This document shows, piece by piece, positions 1-11,595 of a stretch of 64,000 bases of DNA (position 1 is the first letter of the stretch; the number at the start of each line of letters is the position of its first letter). The notes under the pieces are model-generated. The model ran no database searches. It saw only the letters and a list, made by a program, of their open reading frames with translations, and was not told where the DNA came from. The DNA is taken from positions 620,001 to 684,000 of the forward strand of contig SAXG01000005.1 in assembly GCA_012932865.1 (NCBI GenBank), read 5' to 3'. Both the position numbers and the translations under genes were made by a program. The DNA comes from Amylostereum areolatum. Its lineage: Eukaryota; Basidiomycota; Agaricomycetes; Russulales; Stereaceae.

Positions 1-323
1 TTATCAAATGAAAATATCATGATTTTCTTCCTTCTACATCAGGATAAGATCGCAATAAGCACGATTTAAGCCAGCAACCCGCCGAGCGATTCTTGATGAG
101 CTTAGTAAGATTATTGGATTGAATCCAAAGAACCTCAGCTTCGGGCCCAAGGGAATTCGTTGAGCGTGATATCCGCTTGACATTTTTGGATTCCATCCAT
201 CGGCACACCAACTTCAAACTCAGGGGCGTGATATCGGAATGAAGCTGAGGGATCGCCTGGTGGTGTACCATTTACGCCCCGCCGTCCCTATGATCCCGTT
301 CAGCCTTGGTCCTGTGTTCCAAG

Positions 324-2275
324 ATGGCCCAGAATACACCGCCAGGCTCGTACCCGGGCCCCGCTTTATCGCTGACGATATTCGCTTACTAGCAGCCGTT
401 TGACAGGTTGAAGCAGCCGTTCTCACCTCCCACCGTCACTTTGAAGGAGGTTCACGCCGCTGTCCCGCGACACCTGCTAAAGAAATCACCACTCATCTCT
501 GCGTACTATATCGCCCGCGATATCCTGCTATCCATCACCTTTTTCATACTCGCCCTTCAAATCGCTCGGATCACAGCGTGGAGCACTAGCTTCATTCAGT
601 CTGGCCATGTGGCTACCACCGTCCTCCAACCGGCTCTTTGGTGTGTCTATTGGTGGTTCCAAGGTCTCCTCTGGGCAGGGCTATTTTGCCTTGGTATTGT
701 TTTCTCTCTCGCCCCGCAGAATATCCCCTGACGATCTGCCATCCCTGCCAGGACACGATGTATGTTCAAATGCCAAACTCACACATAGTAGACTTTTGAC
801 AGGCGCCTTAGGCGGGACATGGCTCTCTATTCGGGTCGTCGCTAGCAAATTCAGTCGTAGGATTCAGCTTACATTCTGTAAGCCCCTTCCTCCGCCGCTC
901 TGCAGCATGTACTTACCTAGCCGAGGTAGTTTTTGTTGATTCCTTATTTCGCATGGCGGTCAACGCATCATGCTCACCATGTAGGTTTCAGAGCCGCACC
1001 TCTGAACTAGGCATCATACATAAGTTACATCCATATACAGAAAGCTACTGGATCCGTAGAACGCGACGAAAACTATGTCCCGTATAACCGCGAAGACTTC
1101 AAACTCCCACCACGCCCGGTGGCACGAAGGAGTGATTACGCCGAAGTATTTGAAGAAGCGCCGCTTTTCACGCTCGTGCGAGTTTTTATCATGCAGGCTT
1201 TGTGAGTCTACTGTCAAGCTCACCAACGGTTGCTGACTGTGAGTGAAAGTGGATGGTGGTTATATCTCACGTAGGCGCTTGGTTCTGTGCATTACCTGCT
1301 TTAATGACCCTATATACGCAGACGAAATACCTTGGGGGCGAAGCATCATCCGAGGGGAACTAATCATTTTGATCCCAACTCTACACTTTTCAAAGATCAC
1401 GAGCGTGAGTATTGTATAAATTGGGCGTTAAGGAGTCTTTCAAGCGGATCGATTGGCAGGATCGTCGATCGTCGTATCGGACATTGGCGTTGGTTGTATG
1501 GCAGGAATGCTCGTTTACGCAGGGCTTCAGTACGGCTGGGCGGCCGTGTTAGCTTTCTACGGGGTACCATACCTGGTGCGTCTACATTCAGACCGTGCAA
1601 AATTTCTTCTCTAATAGCAGATTCATCAAGTTGACGAATCATTGGTATGTCGGGTTGTTCCTCGAACACGTGTGGCATTAACACAATCCTTAGGATTGTG
1701 TTGTTCACCTATCTTCATCATTCCGATCCCACGATCCCACATTACTATGGCTCTGAATGGACTTTTCTGCGCGGGGTGGTAGCGACGGTCGATCGCCCCC
1801 TGCTGGGGTGGATGGGTAGATTTTTCTTGCACAACGTACGTTCTTAGCTATATCCCTTCAGCGCTTGCCATCTCAACATCCATCAGATTTCGCATGACCA
1901 TGTAGCTCATCATTTCTTCGTTGGTGCACCATTCTGTACGCACGCTCTGCCATGAACCGTCCTATACATGTTCATAGCTGTTCAACGTAGATAACGGGCC
2001 CAAGATCACGAAACACATTCGTGAGGTGCTTAAGAAAGATTATAATTACGATTCTACGGTACGTCCTTCCTTCCTGTCGTAACTTGTGTATCGACACTAT
2101 GTTACACTCTTAGCACACCATCTACGCTCTATGGCGTTCATTTACCCAATGTCTATTCATCGAGGAAGGTGGAGGGATCGTGTTTTACAAGAATAAGGAA
2201 GGAAAACCGGCTCGCCGGCTCGCTCCCGACGCATTGGGACAGCTAAACAAAAGGCAGAAACAGTCAACTAATTAG
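324..2275 (+). CDS. Delta-12-type fatty acid desaturase (FAD2-like), about 14 exons
   Basis: Integral ER-membrane desaturase, expected to insert the second double bond into oleoyl chains to make linoleate. All three histidine boxes can be read once introns are removed: HDAGH (exons at 752-759 and 812 on), HHAHH (930-980) and HVAHH in the last third. Other family landmarks are VTLKEVHAAVP near the N terminus, PPGTNHF-like PRGTNHF near 1360, and YLHHSDPTIPHY near 1710. The ATG at 324 was chosen because a 57-nt GT-AG intron (350-406) joins it in frame to the conserved exon at 407. Approximate exons are 324-349, 407-693, 752-759, 812-877, 930-980, 1041-1201, 1250-1270, 1322-1404, 1460-1575, 1631-1644, 1694 on, and three more ending at TAG 2273-2275. 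The frame stays open throughout, so it appears intact. Regiospecificity (Delta-12 versus a related activity) is inferred from family resemblance. Confidence 0.85.
752..759 (+). other. 8-nt microexon in the desaturase, first histidine box
   Basis: Eight bases between a 58-nt intron (694-751) and a 52-nt intron (760-811), both GT-AG. They supply the His-Asp of the HDAGH box. Without this exon the upstream exon runs into a stop and the first histidine box is lost; with it the sequence reads GLFCLGHDAGHG, as expected for the family. Confidence 0.75.
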
Positions 2276-2541
2276 AAGGTTCCGGGACGCATATGCTTGT
2301 GATGTTATAGAGGCTGTTTAGAGAAGGTGTATACATAGAAAAACCGGATGATGCCTCCGAGCAAACCTTACCGTAAGGCGAAGTCCAGGTACCGACCTCA
2401 GACGAAACACCATAAGTAGAATGAAATGTAGGCCTCGCCACCCGCCCTCCTCCAGCTGTCACGAATGAGCACTGTCAGACCGCTCGACCAATGGGCAAGA
2501 AAAGGAGCGATCCACCACGTCCCGCCAACGCGTTGTCAATG

Positions 2542-5061
2542 TCACTTGTACTCTGCAGACATCACGATCTTCATCTGTCCGTCTAGGCCAAAGCGACAAC
2601 CCTCCAACGCCTTCGCCATATCTTGAGGACCTTTCTGGCCGTCGAGAAGCAATGCAATTGGCGTGTGCGCCGTGAACGCAGCTGCTGAAGCAAGGGTGCC
2701 CGGAGGATGGAGAAGCCGGAGGTCCCGGCGCTCGTTCCGGTGGATGAGGTGTATCGCGGTCCCGAAGACGATTAAGAGAAGGAGGGCCGCGATTAGAAGG
2801 TGAACAGCGACGTCACTAAGGAATGGTCGCCATTAGAAAGTACGGGGGACGGTTATGGAGGATGTTACACATACGAGAGCCACACACGCCTACGTACGGT
2901 TTGCACGCGCACGTTGATATCGTCGTCGGCATCGAGGAAGTATAGCAATCTCGCGAGAAGGGAGAGATATCTTTGCTAAGAGAGGCGTGCTTAAATTTAA
3001 AGGCAGCATCCCGCACGTTCGACGTGAGAGCGACGTACATATATATCAGAAGACAGCAATGCGAAACGGTTGTTCACGAACGCATCCGTCAAGCCTTCCG
3101 GGCTTTGTACTGCTTGTTGCATGACCGCTGCAGGGAGTTGAAGTCTAATGGCCCCCGCGCGAGCGCTGACGAAAGGATCGGCTTCAATTTGAGGCGGTGG
3201 CCAATCTAATCCGTTGTATGGCTGTCCATTCAAGGGTGTCCCCGTGATATTGCCTGCGAATTCTGTGAAATTTCCTTCCCCGACGACGAGGTCGGACAGA
3301 GGCTCGACGCTGGTCAAGTTGGAAGAGGATAGGTCAACGGTGACCGCTACATTTTGCAGCGTGATTTTCGGCACACAGAGCGTGACGGAGGCCATAGCAG
3401 AGGGTTCATATGTAAAAAACCAGAAAATGACGGGGATTTGAGCAACCTCGGATGTGCTCGACACATTGAAGGCAGGGCAGGGTGGATCTGTAGGCATGGT
3501 TTCTGCGCCGAATAGCTGTTCTGCACTCTTGTTGACACTCCAGGAAAAAGTACAGCCGTCGAACACAGCAGAGTTGTTCCATCCCGACCCGTCTGCGAAT
3601 TGGACCTTTGAGATAGGCTGCAATGTTGGATAAGCGAAAAAGAATCTGGACATACGATAAAACCGAGTAAGGAGGGGGAACGGACTTACCTCGTCGGGGT
3701 CGCGACATTGGGGGTTGGTATGGATGGCAGTAGTGTTCGCCGTCACAGTCCCATTCTTCACCAGGTTGAGAGGAAGCTGGAAATATGAATTGGTGAGAAA
3801 CGCCAGCTTACGTCGCCAATGAAGAGCTCACGTCAAACTTTCCAACAGTATAACCTTGGAATACAAATGGTGGCTCCGGAAGACCGTACACGACTGAAGC
3901 GGCAGCGAAGCCGGATGCGCCGAGGAAAGCTGTACGTTGGGTCGGATGAGCTCTGGGGTTGAATAGAGAACGTGATCACATACTTGTGAGGTCTTGGAAC
4001 TGGGCATCATTGTTCAAACCGAGCACCTGTCGGTTGGTCACATTTGCATCTATACACGTTCAACCACCTCGTCAATATACTGTGAAAAGATGTCAGTAAA
4101 CAGGACATACCGGGGAGGGTCCACCACGTATTCCGCACCGTAAATAAAGCTGCCGCTACAGGCTGAAACGCCATGCCCACGATGACCATGACAGTAGTGA
4201 GCATCACGACATAATGTTTGTTGGCTGCCGCGGAGAACCAGACAAAAAAGTTGCTACAGAACAGGCGTCGTAAGGCAGAGAACACAGCTAGTAGGAGTCC
4301 AAGCACGAGATTGACACGTACTGGGTCCTGGTGTAATCCAGTAACAGGCTGTGCTTCGCGTGGGCATTGCCGTGGACAAGGTCAATATAAGGCTGCAAGA
4401 GAACATGAGAGCACATGTGAGCTCTGTGTCCTAGATTTCAGTGAAATACAGTCTCACCTGAAGGCGCTTTATCTCGATATCTGTCCACGCCCACACGCTT
4501 ACGATAAGCATGGCAATCACAACCGGAGGTAGAGTCTACGAAGAGTTAAAATCCGGGGCCATCGACGAACCAATCGACGCACATAAACGTAGTGCAAGAC
4601 ACCGTGATCTGCCGAAGGGCCCGTCTCCCATCCTGGATGTATGGTATGTGATCATAGTCGGCACGCGGATTGTACAGTGACCACACCTCTGTTTCTGTTG
4701 CTTATGAACAGCGCGACTTCGAGCGCGATCGCCGTAGCAAACAGGATACATATCATTGGAACCCAGAACGACATTTTCAGAGGTCGAGGAAGCCAGGAGA
4801 CGCGACAGCGGTCTGAGAGGGAGTTGCGCGATCCTGTTTAGGTGTTTGATTAGTGATTGTGCAGATCGCTGGGGAGTAAATTTCACGATTAGGGTGTGAT
4901 TGGTCCTTGTCATCGCGGTAGAGAGCTTCAGCATCGAAGGTAGTTACGCTTTCCGGCGGCGAAGGGGGAAATGCTGGCGTCTTAGGAGACTCGGCTAGGA
5001 GACGAACCGTCACCGGATCCGGAAAGTTGACGTTGGCATATGTATATGACTCGGAGTTCAT
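2542..5061 (-). CDS. DUF3433-like multi-pass membrane protein
   Basis: Starts at ATG 5061 with a Pro/Ser-rich cytosolic tail, then a hydrophobic segment (SFWVPMICILFATAIALEV, about 4720-4780). More hydrophobic exons follow around 4500-4000, with a stretch reading VVIAMLIVSVWAWTDIEIKRL. A long extracellular-looking part (about 3760-3000) carries several N-glycosylation sequons. A last membrane span (VAVHLLIAALLLLIVFG, near 2790) and a C-terminal block with HPPGTLASAAAF end at TGA 2542. The combination of WxDxxxKRLxPY and HPPGTxAS blocks is what I associate with fungal DUF3433 membrane proteins, whose biochemical role is unknown. At least six introns are needed. The gene converges on the desaturase, leaving about 265 bp between stops. 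Exact exon borders are uncertain, especially around 3800-4320. Confidence 0.65.
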
Positions 5062-5142
5062 GGGTTCAGGGATTTCAGTACGAAGGGGGGTCGAGCAGGA
5101 TAGCAGGGATCGATAGAGAAAGGCATGTGGGGTGGTGGTATG

Positions 5143-5814
5143 TTATAAACCTGTGGGTGGCGGCGCAATGGCACAACACTTGTCAGTTATAGACTGATGA
5201 ACCTTACACATTGAATCGGGGTCTGTGGCTGCCACGACTAGGTTATCTTGGGACTGTTTCATCTCTGAGTCGCGCGGAACATCACATGCATGATGGGTTG
5301 TTGGCGTTGCAGTAATACGTTCGGTCCCGGTGTTCAATGGGTGGCCATTGACGTCTACTACCTTTCCGGTCCTTGAAAGCGGTGGTTTTCGATCGTAAGA
5401 TACCTGCAGAGAGAGCCCTAGAAACAGAAGCTAGTCGTTGGGTGTTGAACGTTGAGCATTGAACGTTGAACACAGAAGTATGGACTCCGTAAGGACCAAG
5501 TAACGACTGTCGAGCTCGTCTCAGTCAGGCACTCCGACTCAGTTTGGTCTGGGTGGTAGTCACGTGGAATCTGGCATTGAAAATTGAAACGACCAAGCAC
5601 CGGGTCATTACATAATACCTCTCTTCAAGTTCCACCGCCGCATTAATGGTTCCGCTCATTTTGTCTCCGGACTTGGAGGTCTCACTCGCAGCGCATGTGC
5701 TTGTCAATTTCTTTCGGAAGGGTCTTGACTTGGTCTTGACGGGTGACCTCGACTCAAGGAGCGCCAGTGCTACTAACGGCAATACGGACACTGCGTTCAG
5801 TGTTCTCAGCATTT
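5143..5814 (-). CDS. Possible small secreted Cys-containing protein
   Basis: An ATG at 5814 opens a hydrophobic leader (MLRTLNAVSVLPLVALALLE) that looks like a signal peptide. A last exon from about 5407 to 5143 reads in an open frame and ends CKVHQSITDKCCAIAPPP before the stop. The middle (5530-5740) must contain introns, but I could not settle their borders. The intron near 5440-5475 contains short repeats of TTGAACGTTGA. No family is recognised. The clustered cysteines near the C terminus and the leader suggest secretion; this is inference. Confidence 0.35.
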
Positions 5815-6247
5815 TGATGTCTGTACTTATACTAAGCTCCCACCAGACCTCGAACGAACCGTACGTAGGCAACATATCGAATCGTTGGGCTTTTACCTTA
5901 ACGTTCTGAATGCAGTTCGCACACGAATGGGTACTTAATCCACCTTGGTCTTGCGCATCAAGCCGGGTCTCCTCTTATCGACACAGAATATCTATGTGTG
6001 GGGCACGTCGCTCCGGACCTCATCCTATTGTGTACGGCATCCGTCGGTGGATTGACTGACTTCCCCGCCTCAAACGCCGCACGGAACGCCTCCTCAACTT
6101 CTTCTCGAGCTTCTCATACTCACCACTCCCCAAGGATCATCAAGAGTGCTTCGGTTTGTTCTTGGTAAGATCCCAAAGCTATGTTAAAGCCCACTCCAGC
6201 GCACCTCAGATTCCTTGGCCAGTGACTTCGATCCGCATACACCCACT

Positions 6248-6255
6248 CATAAATA
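6248..6255 (+). promoter_or_regulatory. TATA-like element of the Kex2-repeat gene
   Basis: CATAAATA about 105 bp before the ATG at 6353, the same spacing as the TATA boxes of the secreted genes at 12-25 kb. Confidence 0.4.
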
Positions 6256-6352
6256 CGACAGACTTTCGTCTCGTCCAGCAGTTCCCGAGATTTCCCTTTC
6301 TCCTCTCTATACACATCGGTGCTTCATCCTACATAACGGTCTACGCCCCAAC

Positions 6353-7210
6353 ATGCGTATCATCGCTCTTCTCCCTCTCTTACCATTCTTCCTCCAGGCC
6401 GCCGCCGCTCCTGTCAGGCTCGCGTGCGACGGTAATTCTTCCCTTTGAACCATCAGTATCTGCACATCAACTGACATATATAAAGTCTGTTCCACCTTCA
6501 AACCTCTCTCGCAGATCGCCCGCCAAGATGACGATGCCACTTCTGCTCGTCCCTCCTCGGTCCTCGGCGGAGTGGACGGCACTGTCGGGTCCACTGGTGC
6601 AGTTATCAGCATACTCAAACGGCAGGACGGCGACGACGCTCCTGCTACTCCCATCACCATCCTCGGTGGACTAGACGGCGTCATCACCCCCACTGGCGGA
6701 CTCATAGGCATTCTCAAGCGTCAGGACGACGACGGCGCTACCGCTGGCCCAACCACCGTCATCGGCGGCCTTGACGGTGTCGTCGGGTCGCTAGGAGCCC
6801 TTACCGGTATCCTCAAGCGTCAGGATGACGATGACACCACTGCCGGACCAAGCACTGTCATCGGCAGTGTGGACGGTGTGATAGGTTCCATTGGAGGGTT
6901 GGTGGGCATTCTGAAGCGTCAGGATGATGACGACACTCCCGCTGGACCAACCACCGTGTTGGGAGGTCTCGACAGTGTCATTGGTTCCGTTGGTACGTTG
7001 ACCGGCATACTCAAGCGTCAGGACGACGATGACGCCCCCGCTGGTCCGACCACGGTCCTCGGCGGCTTGGACGGCATTGTTGGATCGGCTGGTGGGCTCA
7101 TTGGTATCCTCAAGCGTCAGGATGACGGTGAGGTTGCTGCTCCGCCGACTGTTATCGGGGGGTTGGACAGCGTTGCCGGTTCTCTCAACGGACTTGTCGG
7201 TACTTTATGA
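6353..7210 (+). CDS. Secreted Kex2-processed repeat protein (KEP-like)
   Basis: Predicted 267-aa secretory precursor. Exon 1 (6353-6431) encodes a signal peptide (MRIIALLPLLPFFLQAAAAP) and is joined by a 54-nt intron to exon 2 (6486-7210). After a short spacer come seven tandem units of about 33 residues, each starting QDDD or a close variant and ending in a Gly/Leu/Val-rich stretch. Six junctions carry ILKRQ, a dibasic KR of the type cut by the Golgi protease Kex2; the first unit is preceded by AR instead. Cleavage would release near-identical acidic peptides with N-terminal Gln. Precursors of this layout are known in fungi (for example repellent-type and other Kex2-processed repeat proteins), but I do not recognise this family. 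The ATG is fixed by the signal peptide and by the in-frame intron join. Confidence 0.75.
6524..7207 (+). repeat. Seven in-frame repeats of about 99 nt in the KEP-like gene
   Basis: Each unit encodes Q-D-D-(D/G)-x7-10-(P/S)-(T/S)-V-(I/L)-G-G-L-D-x-(V/I) followed by a Gly-rich tail and, in six cases, ILKR. The units differ mainly at third codon positions and in the A/T/P-rich spacer, so the repeat is maintained at protein level. Confidence 0.8.
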
Positions 7211-7482
7211 TCGTCTTCGCGTCTTCATCACTTTTGTGCTTGTTTCGTATGCCACTTATTGATCGATGCTCGTATTCACAAGTGGACACTTCCATACGTT
7301 GTATATAGCACAGACTCCTTTCTTCTATCTGGACTGTAGAGCACATAGTATTCTCTCTGTGCCGATTTCCTTGTTATTAACGAATGTTAGTATATGTACG
7401 CCTATAAAACCCGATGAAAAGAAGAACAGAGTCCGACAATTAGAATACAGAAATGTACGGAAGGCATACAATCGCCTTGCGG

Positions 7483-10379
7483 TCACTGGAATTCGGGAGG
7501 GAGGGCATCATAGTCGGGGCAGAGATCGCTACGGTATCCAGTGAGAAAATGGGAGTTTAGAGTGAACAAGGGTGATGGCATACCTCCATTCTTGAGGAAC
7601 AATCTGGGACTGAGGGCCGCTAATGTTGTCCACAGGCGACTCGCCGAAGACGATAGCCAGTCCAGCTTCAAGGTGCCAATCTAGCAGAACAATGAGCCAA
7701 AGAACACCAGAAACTCGGAGGGATGCTTACCGATATGACTAACGGGACGCATATCGGTTAGGATAAAAACTTAGAATGTTAACAGCCGCTTACCAGTGCA
7801 GGAACCACGCTCCAGGGTTTCCTGAGAAGAAACGAAAGGTTGTATTGCCACCAGTGACTAGTTGAGACAGCGGTTACCTGAGTGCTACAACTCGAAGAAC
7901 AAAGACACGTACCAGGGACAACGTCGCGCCGAGGAGGGTTGACCAGGTTCACATTGGTACTGCCAGACGTACGGACGATATCGAATGTATGGCCGTGGCT
8001 GTAACGGGATCAACGGAAGCACAATTAAATAACGAATGCTGAGCGAGTGGAGGATATGCGTACACTGATGAACCAAAGGTTAGCCAAGCCTGAAACTATG
8101 GATGAAGGTGTGACTCACGATGGAAAGGATGCTCTAGAATGATGAAAACAAAACTACGTTAGAAAAGATGTCACAAGCGTTTACAAGGGTACTTACGTCC
8201 TCCACCCGGAATAGATACTTCGATAATCGTGTTCGGGGGGATAGTAAAGACCTGCTCTGACGGGAAGAAATCTTCCGGGTTCTTCGCCCCACTCAAGATT
8301 TGTAACAGCACGGGCACGGTCGGAGATATGTAAGAGATGTTGTTGATATCGAAGAACGGTGGGTTGGGCTACGCGATGAGAGGAAGTATAAGCATTGGAA
8401 GAATTGACGATTAGAAACAAGGGTTCGAGTCACACCTGGGCAATGTTTAGCTGGATGCTATGGGCTGGGCCATCGAGCTGGAATTTTCAAGAGTTAGATG
8501 GATATGCAATGAAATATTTAACAAACGTACTCCGCCGGGGCCCACTTGAGCAATCGGCTGTGACATCGATGTCAGATTGTGTATGCAATGAGGGGAGATA
8601 AAGATTGCCTTACATGCATTTCGGCATCGTCAAGTTTCTTTCCTGACCCGATCGGCGTAGTGGGCTCCTCGTCATTGGCACCCTTGTAGCGCAGGATGGC
8701 CTTTGTGAGGTTCACATCAACTAAAGCCAATGTTAGCCACGCTTTGAGTCAGATGTAGACTACTCACGGTTGGGGTTACCGGTCGGTCCGCCGGCTCTGG
8801 CCACCCGCATGTCATGGTAAGTACGAAGTGAGTCAAACGCGAGATAGTACGTACACGGAGCGAATCCAGTAGTTTCCGACCGGCTGGTTAGCGGTCAGCA
8901 CGACCGAAATACGCTGGGCTAGTTGGCGAAATTAGCGAGATTGTACAAAGTGACATCCACCAAACGAGTAGTCACCAGCGTATATGTCGGCATTCTGAAC
9001 CTCGACAGGGTCATGCTCAGTTCCATCAAGCTCAATGACCGTCATGTTATGTCCATCGATAGAGAAGGTATAGAACGGACGGCAGGAAATGCTGATAATG
9101 CGCAACCTAGGGCTTGGAATGAGATCGAGGATCTGATCTGATTCGACGCTTATTCGCACCTGTAACGTCTTCCGTGCTCGACGTTTATCACCGCATACGG
9201 TACCTTATCCCCTCCGACGAAACGGCCGACACCATTTATGAGGCCGGAGTCGGGAATCCTGTGTGTAACAATAAGGACAAGTCGTCCAACGAGGTCAAGA
9301 TGATAGATGATCTACGTACGGGACATTGTGACTCTTGAAGAATTGGTCTTGAGCATCAGGCGCCACAGTGTGATACCTATATCAACGGTGTGAAGAAGGG
9401 ATAGAGACCCATGGCATGTGGGCACGAACCAGTCGGCAAGGGTGATGATTGTGCTCTCTATATTTGATCCAGGTCAGCCACTCGGTTTAACCTCGCTCAC
9501 GGAATAAGAAACACGCACCATCATCGACATCGTACATGTCTTTGAGCGGATCATCCGGATCTGGAGAAATCGTTGAGAGCCTGAAAGAAGAGCGAGCGTA
9601 AAATTTTCACCATAAATGACCAGTGCACCCCGCAATCCATCGCAGTATTGCGTGGACAGATGGCTATGATACCAGAATGTTCCCTGGATGGCATCGATAA
9701 ATAGACTCAATGAGTAATGATAATGAAAATGGTTTACCGTCTGGTTGTTGAGCGGGAAGGAATAACTGGGAGTAGCGTCAATATACATATACAATGACTA
9801 GCCAGAGATACTTGCGTGAAAGTCGCATTAGGAGCGATGGGGCATTGAGTGACGAAGCTGGAGTCAAACGTCAGGAGAAGATGACTTGGCCAGGAAAGTG
9901 TTCGACATACGCAGGTCCATCCATTGCCGACGTTCGGGCCTGGAATAGACCGTGCCAATGCTAAAGAGCCAAGCTTCAACTCAAGTTTCACAGGACAGCC
10001 GCTGGGAGTACTCACAATAGAAGTACTTCTGCGCATGCTGGGGTCAGTTAGGGAATTCTTCACGACGATCTGGAGAACGTTCAGTTAGGGGATGCAACGC
10101 TTCTGGCTGTAGGTAGCACGACGTACTTCCATGTCGTCGCCTTTATTCGCTGTGATGACTGTCCCAGGGAAAATACCGTTGACAGTGATAGCACTAAAGT
10201 GTCGGTGGTGAGTCCCTCTACTGGCTCGAGTATTATATGGAGGAAGCAGCTTACCTTCGAGGAAACCCATCGGGCTTAATATCGGTATTCCCAATATCAA
10301 GCTCATAATGAGCAGTGGCAGCCCATGCTGCAGGAAGAAGAGCGAGAGTCAATAACTTGCGGAACGTGGCGAAGCCCAT
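7483..10379 (-). CDS. Laccase (multicopper oxidase), secreted
   Basis: Oxidises phenols with reduction of O2 to water; in decay fungi it acts outside the cell on lignin-derived phenols and in pigment formation. The start at 10379 gives a signal peptide ([20 protein letters not shown]). Copper motifs: [17 protein letters not shown] (L1, near 9960-9910), [16 protein letters not shown] (L2, near 9690-9640), HPFHLHGH (L3, near 8130-7990, needs a one-base exon) and HCHIDWHLEAG (L4, 7795-7660, needs an 8-nt exon). The C terminus ends [15 protein letters not shown] at TGA 7483, typical of basidiomycete laccases. More than a dozen introns are required. The axial position ten residues after the L4 Cys is Leu. 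The gene is divergent from the 10.4-11.5 kb spacer. Confidence 0.9.
7731..7738 (-). other. 8-nt microexon in laccase L4 motif
   Basis: Bases TCATATCG on the minus strand. The downstream intron on the minus strand runs to 7684 or so, and the upstream intron is 7739-7793 (55 nt, with a CTAAC branch-site-like element). The microexon completes Cys and supplies His-Ile of HCHID. Without it the T1/T3 copper motif cannot be read. Confidence 0.75.
8064..8064 (-). other. Putative 1-nt exon in laccase L3 motif
   Basis: A single T on the minus strand lies between intron 8065-8118 (54 nt, GTGAGT to CAG, with a CTAAC 14 nt before the acceptor) and intron 7999-8063 (65 nt, GTACGC to CAG). Joining CATC + T + CCAC gives HPFHLHGH exactly. 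No single GT-AG intron gives the right phase. Confidence 0.6.
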
Positions 10380-11522
10380 GAGCTGTGTGTTGACGATAAA
10401 TCCAACCCCGGCCATCTTCACCTTTAAGAGATATACGAGCGCCTCCAGAGGCGATGGCCCGAGTCAAATTTGCGAGGGTTGATCTCACCATGGCGGTGTA
10501 TGAGCACCCGGCAAGAGGTGGAGGTCCGGCAGGGTGGCAGTCGTGGCATACAAACGGGATTGATGGGGTAGAGGAGCTGCCATCCAGAGCCGGGAAAGGC
10601 GCACTAGATGACCGTGAAACTGTGGGTAGAGGACGTAGCGCATGGTCGGCAGTTGAGACAGGGACATAGTTGCGACGTGCGCCTCAATGGCCACGGATCC
10701 GTCTTCCGCAAGCTTTGAACCTCGGCTTGCCTCACCTTTCTTCTTGTTCAGAATCAGGAGAGCTAGAAAATAGAAGTGGATTCTACAATGTTACATGCAA
10801 CGCACGTATATGCCACGGAGTTGGGGATATGGTTGCCAAACCCACCGGTATATACATACGTCGTTGCTCGCAAAACACGACAGCGCCAAGGATGGACCAC
10901 GTTTGCCATAAGCGCGTCCACCCCGGAGCCGACGCAGTGGTCCCTTGCATTCTACGTAACTGCTGATCAGAATGAAGGCATTGACAACTGGCTTGCGAAC
11001 ACTCACAGTGACGAGTCACACTGCAGCCGCTGAGCGCTGAGCGCTGAGCCTCGGGACATCAAGATTGAAAGAGTCTGCGTTCGACCGCCCGAGTTCCGGT
11101 AACCCAGAATGAATGTCTCCGTGAGTCCAGTCGAAGCCTAGGACCCAAGGCTTGTACCGGTAGGGCGCCTGACGAGCGATGCATTCATTCCGTAGCCACA
11201 GTTCAAGCCGTGCCATTCGGTGCCAAGGAGAGCTATGCCAGGCTAGAATGGTCTGCGTAAGGGGTCACTAAACCATCTGAATGCTGCTTTTGAGTACGGT
11301 GCAGTCATGACGGGCTGGCGGGGACTGGTTTTGGAGTTCGACCACGGGTTTCGTATACATGGAATAGCTCATAGCGAAGGTGCGATAATGGGTATCCCTT
11401 CGGTCGAGCCTGGGTCGAGCTGGCTGCTGGTAGTGATATATTGGAGGAATGGATTTCAGATCGTGACAGTTGCGATCGGCAGGTAACCAGGTCGTGTAGC
11501 TACGTTATGCTCGTCTTTCAGG
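10380..11522. other. Intergenic stretch without a recognised gene
   Basis: Contains the laccase promoter side and short open frames on both strands that show no family resemblance or signal peptide. A triple GCTGAGC-type microrepeat lies at about 11028-11048. I see no convincing gene. Confidence 0.5.
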
Positions 11523-11595
11523 TCCTTGGTAGTATATCGGATTAGTACACGCGCCTGTCACGCGCGAGAGCGGGGTTCGACTCCCCGCCAGGGAG
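11523..11595 (+). tRNA. tRNA-Asp (anticodon GTC)
   Basis: A full cloverleaf can be folded without an intron. The acceptor stem is TCCTTGG with CCAGGGA (one T-G pair) and discriminator G. The anticodon stem CGCGC/GCGCG holds loop CTGTCAC with anticodon GTC at 11557-11559. The T arm is CGGGG-TTCGACT-CCCCG at 11571-11587. The sequence closely matches eukaryotic tRNA-Asp. Confidence 0.9.

Noticed and set aside
694..820. Loss of the first histidine box in the desaturase
   Set aside because: At first the frame after LLWAGLFCLG ran to a stop and no H(E/D)xxH was visible. An 8-nt exon at 752-759 with two normal GT-AG introns restores HDAGH, so the gene is not broken here.
1198..1330. Frameshift or stop in the desaturase after FIMQAF
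   Set aside because: A 21-nt exon (1250-1270) between a 48-nt and a 51-nt intron gives FGWWLYLTRNTLG, matching the family, so no frameshift is needed.
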